Shown here in pieces: positions 1 to 8,293 of a stretch of 10,334 nucleotides of DNA. The DNA lies in contig VSMX01000082.1 of NCBI GenBank assembly GCA_009773975.1, forward strand, positions 1 to 10,334, given 5' to 3'. The notes beneath the pieces are model-generated. The model made no database searches, was not told the DNA's origin, and was given only the letters and a program-made list of their open reading frames with translations. The number at the start of each line of letters is the position of its first letter. Positions within the stretch are counted from its first letter, which is position 1. The stretch comes from Desulfovibrio sp. Lineage in GTDB: Bacteria; Desulfobacterota; Desulfovibrionia; Desulfovibrionales; Desulfovibrionaceae. Both the position numbers and the translations under genes were made by a program.

Positions 1-164
1 CCCTTTGCCGCGCCCATGAGCGGCGTTTCCTGGGACTGCATTTCAAGAATTGGCTGCTGGCATTCCGGATAATATGTTGTGTAGTTCTCGCCGGTATTTT
101 TGGCGCACGCCGAAAGAACAAGGCAAGCGGCCAGAAAGAGGGGGAAGACTGTGTGTTTTTTCAT
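1..164 (-). CDS. Putative lipoprotein, 3' end beyond the window
   Basis: The first 54 codons of a minus-strand gene are visible and remain open at the left edge. The start MKKHTVFPLFLAACLVLSAC is a textbook lipoprotein signal: two lysines, a hydrophobic stretch at about residues 5-17, and the lipobox LSAC with the modified cysteine at residue 20. The export and lipidation by Lgt and signal peptidase II are inferred from this motif. The mature part begins AKNTGENYTTYYPECQQP and ends at the edge with PLMGAAKG. The last residues could open a glycine-rich segment as in glycine-zipper lipoproteins, but too little is visible to say. The ATG at 162-164 has no good Shine-Dalgarno; it overlaps the stop of an 8-codon ORF (ATGA). 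A promoter-like pair lies 40-70 bases upstream. It follows the glycosyltransferase gene on the same strand by 94 bases but probably has its own transcript. The family is not recognised. Confidence 0.82.
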   Translation of the reverse strand, partial: MKKHTVFPLFLAACLVLSACAKNTGENYTTYYPECQQPILEMQSQETPLMGAAK

Positions 165-187
165 CTCGCACGACCATTGTTTTTCAT
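161..187 (-). other. Possible 8-codon upstream ORF overlapping the lipoprotein start
   Basis: On the minus strand an ATG at 185-187 opens a short frame encoding MKNNGRAR. It ends in TGA at 161-163, so stop and lipoprotein start overlap as ATGA. It is preceded by a purine-rich GAAGAA that could be a weak ribosome site, whereas the lipoprotein ATG has none at a usable distance. Translational coupling is an inference. A chance ORF of this length is quite possible. Confidence 0.25.
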
Positions 188-205
188 GATTCTTCGCAAT
201 GCCTG

Positions 206-234
206 ATTATGGCTCCACAAAAATCCTATGCCAA
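206..234 (-). promoter_or_regulatory. Sigma-70-like promoter for the lipoprotein gene
   Basis: On the minus strand TTGGCA (229-234) and CATAAT (206-211) are separated by exactly 17 bases. Each hexamer differs from the sigma-70 consensus at one position. Transcription would start near base 199, giving a leader of about 35 bases that contains the small upstream ORF. It lies between the glycosyltransferase stop and the lipoprotein start, where a promoter would be expected. Confidence 0.6.
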
Positions 235-258
235 AAGCGTTCTCCCGGCAATCGCTTC

Positions 259-2625
259 CTACCCTCTGTCATTCCACGCTTCACGATACACATCCAGATA
301 TTTGCGGCACATTGACCTGAAATCAAATTTTTCGGCGACAAATTCGACATTGCCTTTCAATTCCGCATGACGTCCGCCGTCCGCGACAAACCGCTCCATT
401 TGCCCGGCAAGCCGCGCAACGTCAATTTTGCCATCTTCCGTCAGTTCAAGCAGTTCCCCCGCCCATTTGTCCTCACGGCGGAGCATGAGGGGAATATCGC
501 CCAAATTCGTGGCCAGGACGGGAATTTTCGCCTGCCAGGCTTCCAGAATGACCATTGGAAAAGATTCCCCCCTGAACATGGATGGCAAAAGCAGCATATC
601 CGCCATGGACAGAAAAGCTGGCACATCCGACTGCAAACCCAGAAAATGGACATGATCTGGCGCATTGTCCTTCATCTCCTCATAAACCGGACCATTGCCG
701 ATAATCATCAAATGAACTTCCCTGTTCATGCGCCTGTTAAGTTCATTTGTAGCGGCTATTGCCTCCTTCCAGCCTTTTTCCGGAATGCCCCGGCTGCAGA
801 TGGCAAAAACAAAGGCATCTTCCGGAATATTCCAGTCCCTCCGGGCTTGCGGCCTGAAGCTCCTGTCCTCAACCGCATTGGCAATTCTGGTGAAAACCTG
901 CCCGTCTGCCAGGCAATGCTTCCTGAACGGCGCGATATTGCCTTCCCCCACATAAACCCAGGCGTCCGTGCCCAGCAGGTATTCCGCAATATCGGGATAA
1001 AAATTCTCCATCAGCTCATACATGCCGTGCATGGTAACAATGTGCCGGAATGAATTTGTATATAATCTTGCCCTGGCAACCCTGGCATCAAGCCGGCGAT
1101 GATGGGTATGGAAAATATCCAGCCCATTGTCATGAACAAAATTGTAAATGTCCCTTGCGGCAAAGACAGGGATGCTGGCTGAAAGCCTGGATCTTATCCT
1201 GGCATTTCGCTCTTCCGCGGCAAAATCATAAACGCATACGGGATAACCCAGCTTTTTGAGGCCATTGGCCAGGGCAATGGGCAACATTTCCCCGCCGCCC
1301 GGCGCAAAAGCATAAAGGCCCATGGCAATATTTGGCTTGCGCCGCCGCATGGCCTGGCGGATTTTCGCGATATTATAGAAATCGTTAAAATTTGCCCTTT
1401 CGCCGAAAAGGGCCTCGAACCTGGCGCGCAGAACCTGAAAATTTTTCAGCAAAATATGCGGCTCAAGCCTGTAAAGTTGGGCTGCCGCAATGGCCGCCTT
1501 TTCATGTTCCCTGAAATATTCCGGCTTTTGCTGGATGCCAAGCGAAGTCGAATCGGAATGAATCCTGTAATAATTGCGGGCCGCATTGGCATGGCAGACT
1601 GTTCCGCCGCTGATCAGATGCAGGTACAAAATCCAGTCGCCGCACAATCTGTAATCGAACCATCGGCTGGATTCATAAATTCCAAAATCCACATTGCGCA
1701 TCACGCAGGAACTGACATTGACCACAATATTGACCAGGGCAAAATAATTGCGGACAAATTTATGGGCTGTCATGCTCCAGTTTTCACGAAACAGGTCTTT
1801 GGGAATGCAATCCGCATAGTTTTCCGCCGAATCGGCAATTTCCTTGCCATCCTTTACAAAGATGCTGGTCGAAAAGGAAAGCATTACCGATTCATCGGCA
1901 AAATTCCGGATATGGCTTTCCAGAAAACCGGCGTCGCAGTAATCGTCGCTTTCAGCTATCCAGACAAGATCCCCTCTTGCCAGGGCCAGGCCCTTTTGCC
2001 ACTGCAGATAAGGGCTGCCGGAATTGGCGTCATTTATGGCCAGCCGGGTATTCTCCCGATGCCCTTGCTGGTACTCCTCCAGAATTCGCCTGCTCCCATC
2101 GGTTGAACAATCGTCAAGCAGGATGACTTCATAATTTTTATAGGTCTGATTATCGATGCTTGCGAGCCTTTGCCGCAAAAAAGGGGCATGATTGTAATTG
2201 GGCACGATGATGCTTACCCTGGGCCTGAAAGCGGCATCCGCCCCGGGATTGTCTGGCGAGTCCGCAACGGGGCGTTCTTCCTTGCCGGAATCCTGCCTGC
2301 CAGGCGTCCTTTTCAGCAATCGCTTCAATCTTCCGGCACCCCGGAGATGCCCAAGCTTGCGCAAGGGGGCGGTTATCCGCCAGGATCGTGAAGTAACGAC
2401 CCTCAGAAGTTCGGTTTGGGCCGCATCCAGCCGCTCCTGCAAATCGGCCAGCAAAACCCTGTTTTCTTCAAGCTCGCCGGCCATTTTCGCAAGCCTGGCC
2501 CTGCCATCGTCCATTTCGTCCCCGCCTGGCGCGCCCTGGCCAGGCTTCCTGTCCGCCTGGGCTGCCGGCATACTGTTCGATTGCCTGTTCACTTCGGGAT
2601 TGCTCCATTTGTCATTACAATACAT
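259..2625 (-). CDS. Bimodular glycosyltransferase, GT2 followed by GT4
   Basis: This 788-residue cytoplasmic-type protein carries two glycosyltransferase modules. Residues 1-70 are polar and charged, with a likely short coiled coil at about 40-75, followed by SRSWRITAPLR (79-89), a motif I know from the N-termini of many surface-glycan transferases. A GT-A domain of family GT2 spans about 136-360: VSIIVPNYN (137-145), LLDDCSTDGS (169-178) and the DxD-like ESDD (225-228), which binds the nucleotide-sugar metal. A GT-B domain of family GT4 spans about 433-785: a GGGE loop (443-446), EKGW (616-619) and the E-x7-E signature in GESFPMVILE (686-695). No membrane segment is evident. The two domains probably add successive sugars to a surface glycan; donor and acceptor are unknown. 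The ATG has no clear Shine-Dalgarno. Methionines at 19 and 38 are alternatives, the latter preceded by GGGGACGAA. It is divergent from the 1165-aa gene and shares its start region. Confidence 0.9.
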   Translation of the reverse strand: MYCNDKWSNPEVNRQSNSMPAAQADRKPGQGAPGGDEMDDGRARLAKMAGELEENRVLLADLQERLDAAQTELLRVVTSRSWRITAPLRKLGHLRGAGRLKRLLKRTPGRQDSGKEERPVADSPDNPGADAAFRPRVSIIVPNYNHAPFLRQRLASIDNQTYKNYEVILLDDCSTDGSRRILEEYQQGHRENTRLAINDANSGSPYLQWQKGLALARGDLVWIAESDDYCDAGFLESHIRNFADESVMLSFSTSIFVKDGKEIADSAENYADCIPKDLFRENWSMTAHKFVRNYFALVNIVVNVSSCVMRNVDFGIYESSRWFDYRLCGDWILYLHLISGGTVCHANAARNYYRIHSDSTSLGIQQKPEYFREHEKAAIAAAQLYRLEPHILLKNFQVLRARFEALFGERANFNDFYNIAKIRQAMRRRKPNIAMGLYAFAPGGGEMLPIALANGLKKLGYPVCVYDFAAEERNARIRSRLSASIPVFAARDIYNFVHDNGLDIFHTHHRRLDARVARARLYTNSFRHIVTMHGMYELMENFYPDIAEYLLGTDAWVYVGEGNIAPFRKHCLADGQVFTRIANAVEDRSFRPQARRDWNIPEDAFVFAICSRGIPEKGWKEAIAATNELNRRMNREVHLMIIGNGPVYEEMKDNAPDHVHFLGLQSDVPAFLSMADMLLLPSMFRGESFPMVILEAWQAKIPVLATNLGDIPLMLRREDKWAGELLELTEDGKIDVARLAGQMERFVADGGRHAELKGNVEFVAEKFDFRSMCRKYLDVYREAWNDRG

Positions 2626-2648
2626 GCAAAATATTCATGCTGCCCCAC

Positions 2649-2678
2649 TGGACAGCTTCCATGCGCGCTATTTATAAA
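2649..2678 (+). promoter_or_regulatory. Sigma-70-like promoter in the divergent glycosyltransferase region
   Basis: TGGACA (2649-2654) and TATAAA (2673-2678) are each one base from consensus and are separated by 18 bases. A start near 2685 would leave a leader of about 29 bases before the ATG at 2714. The -10 lies in the palindrome TTTATAAA (2671-2678), so the same bases read TATAAA on the minus strand and could also serve the divergent gene. No convincing -35 was found for that direction. Confidence 0.5.
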
Positions 2679-2700
2679 GGCAGCACACCCACAACCGATA

Positions 2701-2706
2701 AAGGAA
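2701..2706 (+). promoter_or_regulatory. Ribosome binding site that fixes the start at ATG 2714
   Basis: AAGGAA at 2701-2706 ends seven bases before the ATG at 2714-2716, a good Shine-Dalgarno distance. The in-frame TTG at 2708 lies only one base beyond this site, so ATG 2714 is the better start. Confidence 0.75.
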
Positions 2707-2713
2707 CTTGCGA

Positions 2714-5700
2714 ATGAGCACTGATAAAGCCCAACAAGCCGCCATGCAGCCGGAAGATCCGGGAGATGGCGGAAACCCGGATTTTGCCTGTCAGCGCGGG
2801 GAAGAGACTTCGCAAGGCAGTCCTGCGCCAAAAGCCGAAAAAGAAATTGCCAGTCTGGCCGCGCGGCTGTCAACAAACAGGGCCAACTTGCGGATTTTGC
2901 TTGAGCTTTGCAATTCTGGCAAGCTTCCCGGCCACGGCCGCAGGCAAAATATGCTGGCTGCCGCATCCGGAAAAGCCGCCGATATCTGGCGCGCCACAAT
3001 GGCCGGGGCCCGCAAAAACAGGATTGCGCGGCTTGCCGGCAAATTTTTCCAGGCCTGGCAAAAAGGCGGCCTGCGCTTTGCCCTGCAAAAAAGCGCGCGC
3101 AAACTGATGCCTTCCGGACGGCTCGGTCTTTTTCAGTCTGCCCAAAAACGCCTGGCCGAAAAAGGCGTTTTCGAGGAAGAAAAAATTGTGCCGCTCAAGG
3201 AAAGCGTCAGGCTTGTCGCCTTTTATCTGCCGCAATTCCACACCTTTCCCGAAAATGACGCCTGGTGGGGCAAGGGCTTTACCGACTGGACCAATGTCCG
3301 CCGCGCCAGACCATCATTCACAAATCATTATCAGCCGCATGAACCGCTGGATGACCCGGGCTATTATGACCTTGCGAACCCGGAAATCATGCGCCGCCAG
3401 GCAGAGCTCGCGCGGCGGCACGGCATCCATGGCTTCTGTTTCCATCATTATTATTTTTCCGGCAAAAGGCTGATGGAAAAGCCCGTGGATCAATTTGTGG
3501 CCAACCCTGATATTGATATCAAATTTTGTCTTGACTGGGCCAATGAAAACTGGACAAGACGCTGGGACGGACAGGAAAATGAAATTCTGATTGCCCAGCA
3601 GCACAGCCCGGAAGACGATATCCGCTTCTGGAAGGACGCCAGCCGCTATTTTGGGGATCCGCGTTATATCCGCATTGATGGGCGCCCGCTGTTTCTGGTT
3701 TATCATGCCGCATTGTTTCCCGATATGCGCGCGACACTCTGGCGCTGGCGCAAGTGGTGCGTGGAGCATGAGGAAATCATTCCCTTTTTTGTCATGGTGC
3801 AAAGCTTTTTCAACGAGGATCCAGCCGAATACGGTTTTGACGCGGCAGCGCAGTTTCCTCCCCATATTCCCGGCTTTATTCCGCCCGAATATGAAAGGGA
3901 TTACGAAGTCGAAGGCCTGGCGGCAAATTTTGCGGGTGAAATTTTCGATTATGAAAAAATGGGCAAATTCTGGCTTTCGCGCCTTTCCGACAAATACATC
4001 AATTTTCCGGGCGTATTCCCATCCTGGGACAATACTCCAAGGAGGGGCCAAAAAGCCAGGCTGTTTTTTGGCAGCTCCCCCGCAAAATATGAAAAATGGC
4101 TGGCCGCCGCCTGCGCCTACGCCAAATATGAGCTTCCCGCATCCTGCAACCTTGTCTTCATCAATGCCTGGAATGAATGGGGCGAGGGCGCCTGCCTGGA
4201 GCCAGACAAAAATTATGGCTATGCCTGGCTAAACGCCACCTCAAGGGCGCTTGAGGACGGCCGCCGCCCCTGTCCGGCGCTGCCCCTCGACAGGGAACAC
4301 AGACTTAAAGTCCTGTTTATCGGCCACGATGCCGGTTTGTCGGGCGCGCCAAAAGTCCTGCTCAACATTCTCCGCTGGCTTGCGAAGCATACATCCGTGC
4401 AAGCCCGTCTTGTCACATTCAACGAGGGCGCCCTTTCAGGAGAATACAGCGCGCTGTTTCCAACTCTTGTCTGCCCTCCTGAAAAACTTGATTCCAGCGT
4501 CCTGGAAAAATTTTGCGGAGGCAGGCCCGATCTTGTTTTCGGCAATACGGTGGTGGCGGCCCGCGCCTATCCCGCGCTTGCCGCCTGGGATGCGCCCTTC
4601 ATCACATACGCGCATGAGCTTGAAATGTCCCTGCAAAAATACGCCTCTCCCGAAATTATTGCCTGCATGGCCGAAAAATCAGCCCTCATCCTCGGGGCCG
4701 CGCAGGGCATTTGCGATAACCTGGTTCAAAACCACGGCATAGCCGCCGAACATTGCCTGACCATCGACGCGTTTATTGAACCGTTCACGCCCGCAAGTTC
4801 CCTGCAGAAAAAGGATCTCAAAAACAGGCTGGGCATCCCCTCCGGCAAATCCCTGGTCATGGGTTGCGGCTCCCGCACCCGGCGCAAGGGTTTTGCCCTG
4901 TTTTTGCAGGCAGCCCGGCAAATTGCCTCCCTGAATGACAATGTTCACTTTTGCTGGGTGGGAATCCCGGAAAGCGAAGAAGACAAAACCGGGGCCGACC
5001 TGATTGAGCAAACCCCAAATCTTTCCCTGCCAGGAGAAGTGGCAAATCCGGCAGACTGGTTCAGGGCCGCGGATGTTTTTTTGCTCACATCCAGGGAGGA
5101 TCCCTTTCCCCTGGCCTGCCTTGAGGCCGCCTCCTGCGCGCAGCCCGTCATCTGTTTTGCGGGCGCCGGCGGCATGCCGGCCTTTATTGGCAATGATGCC
5201 GGACGCGTTGTGCCCGCCCTGGATGTGGGCGGCATGGCCAGGGCCTGCGCCGAATTGCTGGCCAATGACGATTTGCGCCAAAAACTTGGGCAAAGGGCGC
5301 GAACAAAGCTTTCAAGCCTCCATTCCACGGATTCCGCCGTGCCGCATATTTTGCGGGCAATGCGCAGGGTGGCGGGCAAATTGCCGCCCGTTAGCGTGAT
5401 TGTGCCCAACTACAATTATGAATCCTGCCTCGGGGACAGGCTGAAATCCATTATTGGGCAGACTTGCAGGGATTATGAGCTGATCCTGCTTGACGATGCC
5501 AGCACGGACGGCAGCGCAGCCATCTTGCGGGACTTTGCGGAAAAATCCGGCGCCAGTCTCACAATCAACGCGCAAAATTCCGGCAGGGTTTTCAGCCAGT
5601 GGCAAAAGGGCCTGGAAATGGCAAGCGGGCAATATGTCTGGATTGCGGAAGCCGACGATTTGTGCGCGCCGGATTTTCTGGAGACAATGCTGGGCCATGT

Positions 5701-6211
5701 CGGGCCAGAAACCAGCCTTGTTTATGCGATTCCGCAAATCATTGACGGGGACGGCAATATTTCCGCAATTGATTACAGGCAAAATTACCTGGCTTACGCC
5801 AGTAATGAAAGATGGATAAAAAGCTATGATGTGGCCGGCAGCGAGGAAGTTTTTTCCGCCCTGGCCATAGTCTGCGCCGCGCCGAACATTTCGGCGGCCG
5901 TGTTTCGCAGGGACGCGGCCAGCATGGCCATCGGGGAGGCGCAAAAATACAGATGCTCCGGGGATTGGGCTTTTTATCTCTGCCTGGCCATGCAGGGCAG
6001 GATTTCATATTGCCATGAGGCTCTTGCCTTTCACAGGCGCCATTCGGACAGCGTGGTGGCAAGGGACCAGACTGAAAAAGGCGAAACGCTGACTGCCGAA
6101 ATAAAAATTGTCCATGATTTTGCCAGGAACAATTTCGACCTGCCTGCCGAAACCCTGGCAAAAATGGACAACTTTGAAATGCATGTTATCAACGGCCAGT
6201 GCCAGTTTTAG
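2714..6211 (+). CDS. Trimodular protein: WbsX/GH99-like domain, GT4, GT2
   Basis: This 1165-residue protein has three enzyme modules in one chain. Residues 1-165 are polar and Ala/Lys-rich. A WbsX-type domain (family Glyco_tran_WbsX, called GH99-like by some annotators, a probable TIM barrel) spans about 166-515: FYLPQFHTFPEND (170-182), WWGKGFTDWTNV (184-195), WANENWTRRWDG (275-286) and INAWNEWGEGACLEPD (483-498). A GT4 GT-B domain follows at about 530-885: GHDAGLSGAPKVLL (537-550), RRKGF (723-727) and the E-x7-E signature in EDPFPLACLE (795-804). A GT2 GT-A domain ends the protein at about 891-1115: VSVIVPNYN (893-901), LLDDASTDGS (925-934) and EADD (979-982). No signal peptide or membrane segment is evident. 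A role in assembling a repeating surface glycan is inferred; whether the WbsX part transfers or hydrolyses sugars is unsettled for the family. The GT2 part closely resembles that of the divergent 788-aa neighbour. Confidence 0.92.
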   Translation: MSTDKAQQAAMQPEDPGDGGNPDFACQRGEETSQGSPAPKAEKEIASLAARLSTNRANLRILLELCNSGKLPGHGRRQNMLAAASGKAADIWRATMAGARKNRIARLAGKFFQAWQKGGLRFALQKSARKLMPSGRLGLFQSAQKRLAEKGVFEEEKIVPLKESVRLVAFYLPQFHTFPENDAWWGKGFTDWTNVRRARPSFTNHYQPHEPLDDPGYYDLANPEIMRRQAELARRHGIHGFCFHHYYFSGKRLMEKPVDQFVANPDIDIKFCLDWANENWTRRWDGQENEILIAQQHSPEDDIRFWKDASRYFGDPRYIRIDGRPLFLVYHAALFPDMRATLWRWRKWCVEHEEIIPFFVMVQSFFNEDPAEYGFDAAAQFPPHIPGFIPPEYERDYEVEGLAANFAGEIFDYEKMGKFWLSRLSDKYINFPGVFPSWDNTPRRGQKARLFFGSSPAKYEKWLAAACAYAKYELPASCNLVFINAWNEWGEGACLEPDKNYGYAWLNATSRALEDGRRPCPALPLDREHRLKVLFIGHDAGLSGAPKVLLNILRWLAKHTSVQARLVTFNEGALSGEYSALFPTLVCPPEKLDSSVLEKFCGGRPDLVFGNTVVAARAYPALAAWDAPFITYAHELEMSLQKYASPEIIACMAEKSALILGAAQGICDNLVQNHGIAAEHCLTIDAFIEPFTPASSLQKKDLKNRLGIPSGKSLVMGCGSRTRRKGFALFLQAARQIASLNDNVHFCWVGIPESEEDKTGADLIEQTPNLSLPGEVANPADWFRAADVFLLTSREDPFPLACLEAASCAQPVICFAGAGGMPAFIGNDAGRVVPALDVGGMARACAELLANDDLRQKLGQRARTKLSSLHSTDSAVPHILRAMRRVAGKLPPVSVIVPNYNYESCLGDRLKSIIGQTCRDYELILLDDASTDGSAAILRDFAEKSGASLTINAQNSGRVFSQWQKGLEMASGQYVWIAEADDLCAPDFLETMLGHVGPETSLVYAIPQIIDGDGNISAIDYRQNYLAYASNERWIKSYDVAGSEEVFSALAIVCAAPNISAAVFRRDAASMAIGEAQKYRCSGDWAFYLCLAMQGRISYCHEALAFHRRHSDSVVARDQTEKGETLTAEIKIVHDFARNNFDLPAETLAKMDNFEMHVINGQCQF

Positions 6212-6283
6212 AGCGTTTGCGTAATGAAATGTCGGCAACGCGAATGGATATTTTCATTCAAAAATGCTGTGATGGGGGGGTGT

Positions 6284-6300
6284 GGGGCGGCCGCAGCCCC
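6284..6300. repeat. GC-rich inverted repeat between convergent genes
   Basis: GGGGC (6284-6288) and GCCCC (6296-6300) form a 5-bp stem around a 7-base loop containing the NotI-like palindrome GCGGCCGC. It sits in the 98-base gap between two convergent genes, where a bidirectional terminator would be expected. No T-run follows on either strand, so it is not a classical intrinsic terminator. On the minus strand the bases after it are C-rich and G-poor, which could suit Rho. Confidence 0.35.
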
Positions 6301-6309
6301 CAAAACAAA

Positions 6310-8268
6310 TCAGGCAATCAGGCTGCCCGGCGCCACTTCTCCATCCACGGCCAGCAATTTCACGCCGCTGGCGTCCTCCGCGGTCAGCACCATGCCTTCC
6401 GAAACCAGGCCGCGAATCTTGCGCGGCGGCAGGTTGAGCACGGCGCAGACCTGCTTGCCGACAAGTTTTTCAGGTTCATAATATTCCGCAAGGCCGGACA
6501 ATATCTGGCGGTTTTTGCCTTCTCCAAAATCAATTTCCAGGCGCAGGATGCGATCCGCCTTTGGGTGGCGTTCGGCAAGCCGGATAATGCCCGTTTTCAT
6601 TTCGGCCTTTTTGAAAGTGTCAATATCAATCTCGCCTGTCTTTTCGGCTGGCGCGCTGGCGCTTTTCGCATTTTCCGCTTTTTTCTTCGCCGTGGCCTCG
6701 TGGGCCGGGTCTTCCGGCATTTCCAGGCGCGGGAAGAGCCTTGAGGCTGTCGCAAGGGGCGAGGCATTGGCAAAAGGCTCAAAAAACCGGGCTTCCCTTT
6801 CGATATCCGCGCAAGGGACTTCATTTTCATTCACTTGCTGGCCAAGCTGGCGCAGCAGGGCAAATGAAGCTTCGGGCATGACAGGCCAGAGGCAAAGCGC
6901 GATTTTGCGCATACATTCCAGAAGCACCTGGAATACAACCCCAAGGGCTTCAAAATTGTTTTCCTTCTGCAATTTCCAGGGCGCTTCCGAATCCACATAC
7001 TTGTTCAGGGCGCGCACAAGTTCCCAGAGCGCTTCAAGGGCCTGGGAGGTGCGCATTTCATTGAAAAGCTGGATATAATTGAGCAGCGATTCCCGGCACA
7101 AGTCAATTACGGCCTGATCTTCCGCGCGGTATTTCTGGCAAAGGGCCGGTTTGCCATGGAAATACTTGTCGGCCATGGAAAGCACGCGGCTGAAAAGATT
7201 GCCCAGGTCGTTAGCAAGGTCGGAATTGATGCGCCTGATCAGGCCGCGCTCATTAAAACCGGCGTCCGAGCCAAAATGCATTTCGCGCAATAGAAAATAG
7301 CGAAAGGCGTCAATGCCGAATTTTTGCCCGGTCTCGAGGGGATCGACCACATTGCCCAGGGACTTGGACATCTTGGAGTCGTTGGAAAGCCAGTAGCCAT
7401 GCACATTGAGATGGCGGTATAGGGGAAGCCCGGCGGATTTGAGCATGGACGGCCAGAAAATGGCATGCGGTTTGAGGATGTCCTTGGCCACAAGGTGTTC
7501 TCCCGGCCAGAATTGCGCAAAATCCTTTCCGTCCGGCCAGCCCAGGCCGCTGATATAGGCCAGCAGGGCGTCAAACCAGACATAGCAGACGTAATCCTTG
7601 TCAAAGGGCAATTCTATGCCCCAGGTCAGGCGGCTTTTGGGCCTCGAGATGCACAAATCCTCGAGATCGCCGGATTCAAGCATGGCAATCGCTTCCGTGC
7701 GATAGCGCGCGGGGCGGATAAAGTCCGAATTCTCCTCAAGATACTGCCTGAGCCAGGGCAAGTAGCGCGACATTTTGAAGAAATAGTTTTTTTCGCTGAT
7801 AAATGCCGGTTTTACCTGGTGCTGGGGGCAAAGGCCGTCCTCCAGCTCCTTTTCTGTATAAAAGCGCTCGCAGCCGTAGCAGTAATGACCGCCAAACTCG
7901 CCAAAATAAATATCGCCCGCGTCATACACGCGCTGCAAAAAATCCTGCACGGCCCGCACATGTTCGGGAGAGGTTGTGCGCACAAAAAAATCATTGGCAA
8001 CGCTCAATTTGGGCCATAATTGCCTGAAGCGGCCGCTTATCTCGTCGGTAAAAGCCTGGGGAGCGAGATTGTTCTTTTCGGCAGCCTGGACAATCTTGTC
8101 GCCATGCTCGTCTGTTCCGGTCAGAAACAGGGTCTTTTCGCCCTGGATCTTGTGGAATCTTGCCGCCGCATCGGCCAGGATGGTGGAATAGGCATGCCCC
8201 AGATGGGGATTGGCATTGACATAGTAAATGGGAGTGGTGATATAGAAAGAGCGCACGAAATTCTCCAT
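6310..8268 (-). CDS. metG: Methionyl-tRNA synthetase with C-terminal tRNA-binding domain
   Basis: This 652-residue cytosolic class I synthetase charges tRNA-Met with methionine using ATP. The Rossmann catalytic domain opens with TTPIYYVNANPHLGH, where HLGH (22-25) is the HIGH motif; KMSKS is at 299-303. The inserted zinc knuckle has ligands C130, C133, C147 and H150, the single-zinc Cys3His spacing I recall for the Thermus enzyme. The alpha-helical anticodon-binding domain spans about 350-500 and includes NKYVDSEAPWKL (422-433). An Ala/Lys-rich linker at about 520-545 leads to a Trbp111/EMAPII-like tRNA-binding domain (548-652, with HPKADRILRLEID), which normally supports dimerisation and tRNA binding. 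The length matches the long bacterial form. The ATG has AAGG six bases upstream (8275-8278). It starts 25 bases after ricT and is very probably co-transcribed with it. No methionine riboswitch or T-box is visible upstream. Confidence 0.97.
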   Translation of the reverse strand: MENFVRSFYITTPIYYVNANPHLGHAYSTILADAAARFHKIQGEKTLFLTGTDEHGDKIVQAAEKNNLAPQAFTDEISGRFRQLWPKLSVANDFFVRTTSPEHVRAVQDFLQRVYDAGDIYFGEFGGHYCYGCERFYTEKELEDGLCPQHQVKPAFISEKNYFFKMSRYLPWLRQYLEENSDFIRPARYRTEAIAMLESGDLEDLCISRPKSRLTWGIELPFDKDYVCYVWFDALLAYISGLGWPDGKDFAQFWPGEHLVAKDILKPHAIFWPSMLKSAGLPLYRHLNVHGYWLSNDSKMSKSLGNVVDPLETGQKFGIDAFRYFLLREMHFGSDAGFNERGLIRRINSDLANDLGNLFSRVLSMADKYFHGKPALCQKYRAEDQAVIDLCRESLLNYIQLFNEMRTSQALEALWELVRALNKYVDSEAPWKLQKENNFEALGVVFQVLLECMRKIALCLWPVMPEASFALLRQLGQQVNENEVPCADIEREARFFEPFANASPLATASRLFPRLEMPEDPAHEATAKKKAENAKSASAPAEKTGEIDIDTFKKAEMKTGIIRLAERHPKADRILRLEIDFGEGKNRQILSGLAEYYEPEKLVGKQVCAVLNLPPRKIRGLVSEGMVLTAEDASGVKLLAVDGEVAPGSLIA

Positions 8269-8293
8269 TCAAGGCCTTGTCTCGCCCTGGTTG

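Noticed and set aside
50..370. 106-codon plus-strand ORF covering the left intergenic region
   Set aside because: It overlaps the minus-strand lipoprotein start, its promoter-like pair and the glycosyltransferase C-terminus, and its product has no recognisable motif.
367..2106. Long plus-strand ORFs (367-1053, 1456-2106) opposite the GT2-GT4 gene
   Set aside because: They are antisense shadows of a gene with clear domain motifs; their products look like translated complement with no family features.
2623..2664. CATGC occurring three times in the divergent start region
   Set aside because: Spacings are irregular (13 and 24 bases) and a 5-base word is too short to support an operator claim.
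2708..2713. In-frame TTG as start of the 1165-aa gene
   Set aside because: It is only one base from the AAGGAA ribosome site, whereas ATG 2714 is at a normal distance.
3314..5944. Minus-strand ORFs (3314-4051, 4679-5293, 5312-5944) opposite the 1165-aa gene
   Set aside because: The sense frame is continuous and rich in conserved motifs. The antisense frames stay open because of its codon bias.
6274..6280. Run of seven G residues as a possible phase-variation tract
   Set aside because: It lies outside any coding frame in a convergent gap with no promoter there, so slippage would not switch a gene.
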